DNA from: Parcubacteria group bacterium
GTDB lineage: Bacteria > Patescibacteriota > Minisyncoccia > Phycocordibacterales > GCA-002724975
Assembly (NCBI GenBank): GCA_002724975.1
Contig: PBQF01000050.1
Location: forward strand, 1 to 14,545
Direction of reading: 5' to 3'
DNA: 14,545 bases
Of the stretch, positions 7,177-12,851 are shown piece after piece (the first letter of the stretch is position 1; every line of letters begins with the position of its first letter). Both the position numbers and the translations under genes were made by a program. The notes beneath the pieces are model-generated. The model was not told the origin of the DNA, did no database searches, and saw nothing but the letters and a program-made list of their open reading frames with translations.

Positions 7177-7198
7177 AACTCACATTTTACAGTGAGTT
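7177..7198 (+). promoter_or_regulatory. Perfect inverted repeat before a TTG start; possible translational control hairpin
   Basis: AACTCAC (7177-7183) and GTGAGTT (7192-7198) are perfect 7-base complements around an 8-base loop. The right arm contains GTGAG, the only Shine-Dalgarno-like bases ahead of the TTG start at 7203, so the folded RNA would hide the ribosome site. No T-run follows, so termination is unlikely. An operator for a dimeric regulator is another possibility. Confidence 0.4.
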
Positions 7199-7202
7199 CA
7201 TC

Positions 7203-8039
7203 TTGAAATATTCTATTATATTTGCTGGGTCTAATAATTATGTTTTAGAGTATCTGGCACATAGAAATGATATCTCTGTTGAATATTGCTTCTTTCATGG
7301 AGAATCAGGAGACTTAGCAAAGATTATTTCGTGTTGCAAGGACTATGGTTTAAAGTATGCCGTTGTTAAAAAGAACAAACAAATACTGGAAATATTGAAG
7401 GTACTTCCAAGTATCAAAATTGGTATCTGTTCCAGTTTTATTATACTTGATGAAAAAGTTTACAATTGGCCTGAAAAAGGATTTATTAATATACATCCTT
7501 CCTATTTACCAAGCTACAAAGGAGCCAATCCTTTTTATTATATGTTGATGAATAATGAAAAAGAGGGAGGCGTTACTGTACATGAAATAACCAATGTTGT
7601 TGATGGCGGGGATATTCTAGCGCAGGCGAGGTATCCAGTAAGTCTCGAAGACGATATCTCTATGCTCATTGAAAAAGCAAATAAGCTTTCAACCGTTTTG
7701 CTGGAAAATAATTTGGACGGAATCATTCATGGAGCCGTCAAAAAGAATAAAAATACGGGAGGGGGCCACTATCCTCCAGTCACTTCAAGGCAATGGATTA
7801 ACCTCTCAATGCTACCGATGCAAATTTATAATTTAGTTCGTAGCCAGACTATATACGGCGGGTGTTTATTGAAACGTAATGAGAAGGAGTTTATAGTTGA
7901 AGGGGTTATTCTTAATTATCACGGCAGGGATTCGATTACAATTGGCACTATAGATAAAAGTTATTTGCAAGATGTACTTGTTGACGGTGATATTAAAATA
8001 ATATTATTTTCCAGGGAACATAACTCATGGAATATGTAA
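7203..8039 (+). CDS. Sugar N-formyltransferase (formyl_transf_N family)
   Basis: A 278-residue protein of the folate-dependent formyltransferase fold. The core reads GFINIHPSYLPSYKGANPF (93-111), with N96 and H98 matching the catalytic Asn and His. VTVHEITNVVDGGDIL (124-139) supplies the catalytic aspartate, D137 by comparison with methionyl-tRNA formyltransferase. A C-terminal domain starts near 190 (HYPPVTSRQWI). Proteins of this size and order in glycan clusters transfer a formyl group from N10-formyl-tetrahydrofolate to an amino sugar nucleotide, as do VioF and QdtF. It starts at TTG: no ATG or GTG lies between the upstream in-frame stop and the start of the conserved fold. Its end overlaps the next gene by 13 bases. 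The aminotransferases in this locus could supply the amine. Confidence 0.9.
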   Translation: MKYSIIFAGSNNYVLEYLAHRNDISVEYCFFHGESGDLAKIISCCKDYGLKYAVVKKNKQILEILKVLPSIKIGICSSFIILDEKVYNWPEKGFINIHPSYLPSYKGANPFYYMLMNNEKEGGVTVHEITNVVDGGDILAQARYPVSLEDDISMLIEKANKLSTVLLENNLDGIIHGAVKKNKNTGGGHYPPVTSRQWINLSMLPMQIYNLVRSQTIYGGCLLKRNEKEFIVEGVILNYHGRDSITIGTIDKSYLQDVLVDGDIKIILFSREHNSWNM

Positions 8040-9133
8040 ACATCAATTATGTAAAAGCTGGAAGTCACAAGCCGGATAGCTGGAAGCTGAAGACCGCCAA
8101 AGATAAAATTTATGCTGACAAAAATGCATATTTAACAAACTATCAGGAATTGTACATTCTAGTAGATTTTGACTTCAATGTAATAGGAAATATTGAAAAT
8201 TATTGGGCGGCCAAAGAAACAAACCAAAAGGCAATTCCTTGTCTAAGACCTGGGCCAAAAGCGGAATCTTCAAACTTTCCACAGAGGGTCCAATTGGAGA
8301 TTACAAGTGTTTGTAACATTGAGTGTATTATGTGTCCCAGAAGTGAGCAATTTAATAGACCAAGAATGCATATGGAATGGGATATTTTCAAAAAAAGTAT
8401 AAACGAAATAGCACAACACGGAATTCTCCAATTGCAGCTTTTTCATATTGGGGAATCATTACTGAATCCATTGTTTTTTGATATGATGGAGTATATATCA
8501 CAGTTTGATAATTTGGGTGCAAAGTGGTTGAGTAGTAATGGTAATGTGTTAAATGAAATGATCATCAAGAAACTTCTTAAGTCCCCTATTGATTTTCTGA
8601 ATATCTCACTGAATTCAACAGTAGAGGATATTTATAATGAAATATGTTTTGAATCTGATTATTCGCAAGTAGTCGCGAATCTTAATATGCTTATTCGTTT
8701 AAAAAAGGAAAGTGGTAGGAGGAAACCAGTTATTCGCACACAATTAATAGATCAACCATTAACGAGAAATCAGTTGAGTGAGTATCTGGAAATATGGGGA
8801 GATAAGGCCGACCTTATTTCCATAAATAAACTTGAGGCATTTGCAGGTCAAGTATCAAAAAACATTTCATTTTCTACAGGCAGAATTCAAAGAGAGAAAA
8901 AGAGCAAGGTTTGCAAAAGGCTGGACAGGGGAGATTTTTTCATCCTGTCCAATGGTGAAGTGACTATTTGTGATGCTGATTTTAATGGACTTATGTCATT
9001 GGGGAATATAAAGAACACCAGTTTAAAAGAAATATGGGATGGAGACGGATATCAAGAGGTGCTGAAAACACATAGAGAAAAAAATTATGAAAAATATGAA
9101 CTTTGCAGGACTTGTACTGACTGGGATTTGTAA
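8027..9133 (+). CDS. Radical SAM/SPASM protein with N-terminal extension
   Basis: A 368-residue protein. The radical SAM motif is EITSVCNIECIMC, with C96, C100 and C103; HIGESLLNP (140-148) takes the place of the GGEP strand and SSNGN (169-173) follows. The C-terminus has C296, C315 (VTICDAD), C360 and C363 (ELCRTC), a SPASM pattern for extra Fe-S clusters, and a GNIKNTSLKEIWDG segment typical of SPASM proteins in polysaccharide loci. About 85 residues precede the barrel and match nothing I recognise. The ATG lies inside the formyltransferase gene (13-base overlap), with AGGGA about 10 bases upstream. It is clearly distinct from the radical SAM gene at 3319-4317. It probably modifies a sugar or glycolipid intermediate; the reaction is unknown. 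Confidence 0.9.
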   Translation: MEYVNINYVKAGSHKPDSWKLKTAKDKIYADKNAYLTNYQELYILVDFDFNVIGNIENYWAAKETNQKAIPCLRPGPKAESSNFPQRVQLEITSVCNIECIMCPRSEQFNRPRMHMEWDIFKKSINEIAQHGILQLQLFHIGESLLNPLFFDMMEYISQFDNLGAKWLSSNGNVLNEMIIKKLLKSPIDFLNISLNSTVEDIYNEICFESDYSQVVANLNMLIRLKKESGRRKPVIRTQLIDQPLTRNQLSEYLEIWGDKADLISINKLEAFAGQVSKNISFSTGRIQREKKSKVCKRLDRGDFFILSNGEVTICDADFNGLMSLGNIKNTSLKEIWDGDGYQEVLKTHREKNYEKYELCRTCTDWDL

Positions 9134-9202
9134 CAAACTTCCAAAAATCACAATGCATCAAATTATTGTAATCTTAAAAATAACAAAGAGACTATTAGCT
9201 CT

Positions 9203-10348
9203 ATGAGCAATAATGAAAACAGTTCAAATCTTTATATTACAGATAAGGATGGAAATAGTTTAGAACATGGTTGTTTTGGGTTTGTTGTTATGAAATTTAT
9301 AAATGAGAAGGAAGTGTTTTTAGACGAAAGAACAGAAAACATAAATCATTATGATACGGGCCACTTTGGGTATAAAACGAATGAGAATGTATTTTTTGTT
9401 TATGAGAGGAGAAAGTCACTTTTTCAGTTTATTGGCCTAAAAATTGACATCAAGAAACAAATTGAAATTAAGAAATATTTGATTCATCAATTTGATTGTG
9501 CGCAAGTGTATAGGCACAATCAATACATTCTTGTTGATGACACGGTTTACGGATTTAAACATACTTACCCTTATCCTGGGAAAAAATACTTGAAAGAATA
9601 TTACCGTAAATTTACGAGCTCTCCATCGGGGAGGAATTTTAATTTCGACTATCATTTTAGCGTATTAAAAAGATATACGGGGTATTTAGATCTCGATGGG
9701 CTGGAAGTTCTCGATGTTGCCGCAGGAGATGGATCATTCCTTAGGAGGATAAAAAATGATTGTGCTAACGTTATCGGTTTCGAACCCTCGAAAACAGAAT
9801 GCGATGAGGCCAAAGAAAGTCATGGGATAGAATTGATTAACTGTACGTTTACACCTGACATGTTAGAACCGGGGAGGAAGTTTGACATCGTTATTGCGGG
9901 GGATATCCTGGAGCATGTGCACGAACCTTACAATTTTATGGATGAAATAAAATCGGTTATGAGGCCCGGCGCATATATGTTTTTCCAGGTCCCAAACGAC
10001 TTTAATACATTACAAGTAAAATATCTTGAGAATACCGGGTCCAACCCGTGGTTTGTCTGTCCTCCGGAACACCTGAATTATTGGAATGTGGAAGAAGCTC
10101 GTTCTTTTGTGAAACAATGTGGCTTTGAAGTTGTACATGAAGAGGCGCAGTTTCCCATGGAAATGTTTCTCTTGTTTGGAATGGATTATCTGAAACAGCC
10201 TGAGCTTGGGAAAAAGGCCCATGCAATGAGGTGCAATTTTGAGGATGCATTTAGTAATGATATGGACATGTTGTCTCTTGTTTACAAGAAATTTTTAGAA
10301 GCTGGAATAGGAAGGGATTATGTCGCAATATTAAAATTTGTTTCATGA
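9203..10348 (+). CDS. Class I SAM methyltransferase with an uncharacterised N-terminal domain
   Basis: A 381-residue protein in two parts. Residues about 150-320 are a Methyltransf_23-like domain: motif I VLDVAAGDGSFL (169-180), the acidic ribose contact E194 in IGFEPS, DILEHV (234-239), a VPND segment and PPEHLNYW (277-284), which is typical of sugar or glycolipid methyltransferases in glycan clusters. Residues 1-145 match no family I know; they are rich in aromatic and charged residues (GCFGFVVMKF, HYDTGHFGYKTNENVFFVYERR) and look like a compact beta-rich domain. The ATG at 9203 has AAAGAG about 12 bases upstream. A 69-base spacer separates it from the radical SAM gene. Its stop overlaps the next start (ATGA), which ties it to the MNIO-like gene. 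The methyl acceptor is unknown. Confidence 0.88.
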   Translation: MSNNENSSNLYITDKDGNSLEHGCFGFVVMKFINEKEVFLDERTENINHYDTGHFGYKTNENVFFVYERRKSLFQFIGLKIDIKKQIEIKKYLIHQFDCAQVYRHNQYILVDDTVYGFKHTYPYPGKKYLKEYYRKFTSSPSGRNFNFDYHFSVLKRYTGYLDLDGLEVLDVAAGDGSFLRRIKNDCANVIGFEPSKTECDEAKESHGIELINCTFTPDMLEPGRKFDIVIAGDILEHVHEPYNFMDEIKSVMRPGAYMFFQVPNDFNTLQVKYLENTGSNPWFVCPPEHLNYWNVEEARSFVKQCGFEVVHEEAQFPMEMFLLFGMDYLKQPELGKKAHAMRCNFEDAFSNDMDMLSLVYKKFLEAGIGRDYVAILKFVS

Positions 10349-11139
10349 CGACTCAACCAAAATTATGTATTCCTGTCACTGACGTTAGTTTGGAGGTGCT
10401 TGACAGTGTAATGGATTTATTAGGTGCCATCGAATATAGAAATACAAAATATAATCTTGAAATTGGTGATAGATTCGATGTCCTTTTTGAGTCACCGTAT
10501 GGGGTAATTTCAGATTTCTTAATAGAGCATCTTGAAATTGATAAAGTATTTGATTTTCTGAACAAAAAGAAAATTATATCGTATTCATGCGACCTTGGGC
10601 CTGCTTGCCGTAGTTACAAAAATGTGGTGGAAAAAGGAGTCATAAGATCATACCCCACTGAAGCAGTATTGACCAAACAGGAAATTCTGTCTCTTGCAGT
10701 GAAGCGATGTGCTTGGTTGAGATCTAAATTTTCAGGAACACTAAAGTTCGAAATATTAAACTTTTATCCTACCGGTGTATACGAACATATTTGTGAACCG
10801 GGTTTTATATGTAAGTTTTTAGAAAATGTAAACGGTGAGTTGTTGTTAGATCTTGGGCATGCGCGTGTATCTGCAGAAAATATGGGAATACCATTTGAAC
10901 AATATCTTGATGATTTACCTCTTGAACGTGTCTCAGAGATTCATTTTAGTAAAGCGATCATGGTTAACGGTGTTTGGGAAGATGCTCACGAACTACCAGT
11001 GGATGAAGACTACAAACTACTTGAAAGTCTAACTGAGAAACTTGATATCAAGTATGTGGTAGTGGAATATTATAAGGACCCCCAAAAACTGGTCAATATT
11101 TTTAATACACTGTATACAATGTTTCGAACATCAGTTTAA
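10345..11139 (+). CDS. DUF692/MNIO-like TIM-barrel protein
   Basis: A 264-residue protein whose second half resembles the DUF692 family (multinuclear non-heme iron-dependent oxidases such as MbnB and TglH, structurally related to xylose isomerase). FEILNFYPTGVYE (135-147) parallels the conserved EN segment. ELLLDLGHARVSAENMG (165-181) parallels LLLDVNNVYVSAxNxG, YLDDLPLERVSEIHFS (187-202) parallels YLDxLPxxRVxEIHLAG, and WEDAHELPVD (211-220) parallels the D(T)H...PV motif. Candidate metal ligands are E136, D169, H172, H200, D213 and H215. The first half is divergent, and the HLAGH second histidine is absent. Known members oxidise cysteine-containing peptides with a partner protein; no precursor peptide or partner is evident here. 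A plain sugar-phosphate isomerase-like barrel is the main alternative. It overlaps both neighbours, by 4 bases and 1 base. Confidence 0.62.
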   Translation: MTTQPKLCIPVTDVSLEVLDSVMDLLGAIEYRNTKYNLEIGDRFDVLFESPYGVISDFLIEHLEIDKVFDFLNKKKIISYSCDLGPACRSYKNVVEKGVIRSYPTEAVLTKQEILSLAVKRCAWLRSKFSGTLKFEILNFYPTGVYEHICEPGFICKFLENVNGELLLDLGHARVSAENMGIPFEQYLDDLPLERVSEIHFSKAIMVNGVWEDAHELPVDEDYKLLESLTEKLDIKYVVVEYYKDPQKLVNIFNTLYTMFRTSV

Positions 11140-12242
11140 TGAAGTTCACAGTTGTTACAAATTCACCAGGATGCCTTGTTTATTATCACAGATTATTTGA
11201 GTCTGAAATTCTAAAGGGCGTTGATGTTGATTTTGTATTTCCTAGGGAACAGCAAGAATGGTTTGCGATTAGTTATAAGCAATTGCCGGGGGCAGGATAT
11301 TATCCAGTCAAATCCAGCAATGACATACCCAAAAAATTTATCGAAGAGGTGGACATTGTTGTAACCGGCACTGATTATGGTAGATCGCTTGATTATTCGG
11401 TAGATAAATTAGGTTATGCGGCAGGGAAACCCCGAATGTTTGCCGTAGATTTTTGGTCTGCCTTGGAGGAACGTTGCAAGAACTATACCATGCATAACTC
11501 TCTGGTGCTAGTGCCTAATGAATATGCAGGTAAACTGCTTTGTTCCTTTGGTATCGCTGAGGAGTATATATTTGTATTAGGTCAACCAGAGTTTGAGCGA
11601 TTGCTGGTAATGTCAGTCGATGAGATCTATGACAAGCAAAAAGACTTTCGTAGTGCAAGAAACATTCCTGATAATGTTACAGTAATGACTTTTTATTCAC
11701 AACCATATAGTGATTATAAACAACGTTACCATCTTGATGCTCTAAATATGTTGGAATATGATGTGATGGGGTTTAATGAGCTTACAGTGTTTGAGAATAT
11801 TTTGAATGCAGTCGCAACATCTAAAAATCGTAATGATATTAAATTGTATCTGAAAACTCATCCGGCAGAGACAATGGGAAAATTTGACATGATACTGAAC
11901 AAATTCTCTTTTTTGAATGTGGAAATAACGAGCGAAGCAAAAGACCAACTATTGTTTGGTTCTGACGCAAATATTGGAATGCATAGCTCAATACTTGTGG
12001 AATCTTTAATGTTAGGCAAACCGGCAATCAGTGTGCAGATCGGAAAGAAGTATCATGGCCGGGATTATTTTATCACCAATGAGTTGGGAATAACAAAATC
12101 CATCCTTTTCCGGGAAGAACTTGCGGAGATGTTCAGTAGTTTATCGTGGCCAGTGGTCGAGAATAGAAACATCATGGATATTCCCTTAAACTCTGTTGAA
12201 CGGTTCTTAAATGCAGTAGATCTGTTGCAAGGCAGGAAATAA
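11139..12242 (+). CDS. Putative GT-B-fold glycosyltransferase
   Basis: A 367-residue protein that looks like a two-domain GT-B enzyme. The N-terminus has a Rossmann-like start (KFTVVTNSPG) with acidic and hydrophobic strands (VDIVVTGTDYG, 71-81). The C-terminal half has LYLKTHPAE (236-244), a KxHP motif seen in sialyl-, polyglycerol-phosphate- and capsule-transferase families. It is followed by ANIGMHSSILVESLMLGKP (277-295), the typical donor-nucleotide loop in which SS and E contact the nucleotide. No membrane helix or signal peptide is visible. It starts one base inside the preceding stop (TAATG). With CMP-sugar enzymes upstream, a CMP-sugar donor is plausible but unproven. The exact CAZy family is not recognised. 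It is the last intact gene before a decayed stretch. Confidence 0.68.
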   Translation: MKFTVVTNSPGCLVYYHRLFESEILKGVDVDFVFPREQQEWFAISYKQLPGAGYYPVKSSNDIPKKFIEEVDIVVTGTDYGRSLDYSVDKLGYAAGKPRMFAVDFWSALEERCKNYTMHNSLVLVPNEYAGKLLCSFGIAEEYIFVLGQPEFERLLVMSVDEIYDKQKDFRSARNIPDNVTVMTFYSQPYSDYKQRYHLDALNMLEYDVMGFNELTVFENILNAVATSKNRNDIKLYLKTHPAETMGKFDMILNKFSFLNVEITSEAKDQLLFGSDANIGMHSSILVESLMLGKPAISVQIGKKYHGRDYFITNELGITKSILFREELAEMFSSLSWPVVENRNIMDIPLNSVERFLNAVDLLQGRK

Positions 12243-12459
12243 ATGGATTTATTGCCACACGGATAATCAGGCACGATCTGGACGAAATGTCCAAAACGGA
12301 GTTTCACAACTTATTTCTTATGAAAAGTACCTCGGTGGTAAGTATGTTTACTTTACACTCCGGCACCAAGTGTCTAAGAATGCATAAATATGCTTTCTAA
12401 AAGGAATGAGTAAAGAAGAAAGGCGATACCGAAGTGTAGAAACTTGTGACGGTAATTAA
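12241..12459 (+). pseudogene. Decayed coding sequence, family not recognised
   Basis: Just after the stop of the putative glycosyltransferase, one frame reads KWIYCHTDNQARSGRNVQNG, then VSQLISYEKYLGGKYVYFTL and RHQVSKNA, a TAA at 12385, FLKGMSKEERRYRSVETCDG, and a TAA at 12457. The text is strongly protein-like on both sides of the first stop without a frame change, so it looks like a gene disabled by substitutions rather than spacer DNA. No usable start codon is present in this frame near the beginning. I cannot name the family. Further down the same frame stops become frequent. A BLASTX of 12241-12600 would identify the parent. Confidence 0.5.
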
Positions 12460-12566
12460 TATCATTTGAACTAATCAAAAAAGTCATTAATGAGTGTTCG
12501 AACATAGAATTTATTCGATACGACTTAGTTTACGTGGTGGGTCTTTTCTTTATCCCAATATTATAA

Positions 12567-12844
12567 AGATGGCACGAAACGCTAAAGAATCTAATATTAA
12601 ATAGGTTTCTTCATGAAAACAAGTTGGTTGGTAGTGCTGCACAAAGAGCATATACAGACCACCTGAAATTGGATTAGGCCATTTAGTCGAATGGTTATCT
12701 ATTAAAGATATATTAGAAGATTATTGTGGTTTGAAAGAGACCTTTTTTGTAGTAAACAGAGATGGAAATGCTGAAACTTTTCTTGATTCAAAGAGAATTG
12801 TGTTTTGTGTGGAGGAAAGTGGTTTTATTAAAATACGCTTATAG
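12567..12844 (+). pseudogene. Frame-shifted gene remnant, family not recognised
   Basis: Two overlapping open stretches in different frames look protein-like but lack starts. The first (12567-12677) includes LILNRFLHENKLVGSAAQRA and YTDHLKLD. The second (12635-12844) includes IGLGHLVEWLSIKDILEDYC, GLKETFFVVNRDGNAETFLD and SKRIVFCVEESGFIKIRL, ending at TAG. A frameshift around 12650-12680 could join them into one former C-terminus. They may belong to the same dead gene as 12241-12459, or to another. The second stretch ends 7 bases before the next gene's ATG, so its translation, if any, would feed into that gene. Confidence 0.4.
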
Positions 12845-12851
12845 AAAATAG

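Noticed and set aside
7177..7198. Inverted repeat as a terminator after the methyltransferase
   Set aside because: The stem is AT-rich, the loop is long and the sequence after it is TCATCTTG, not a T-run.
12243..12266. ATG directly after the glycosyltransferase stop (MDLLPHG)
   Set aside because: It stops after seven codons; the protein-like text is in another frame.
12614..12667. ATG-started mini-frame (MKTSWLVVLHKEH...)
   Set aside because: It has 17 codons, no ribosome site and lies in a decayed region where other frames are more protein-like.
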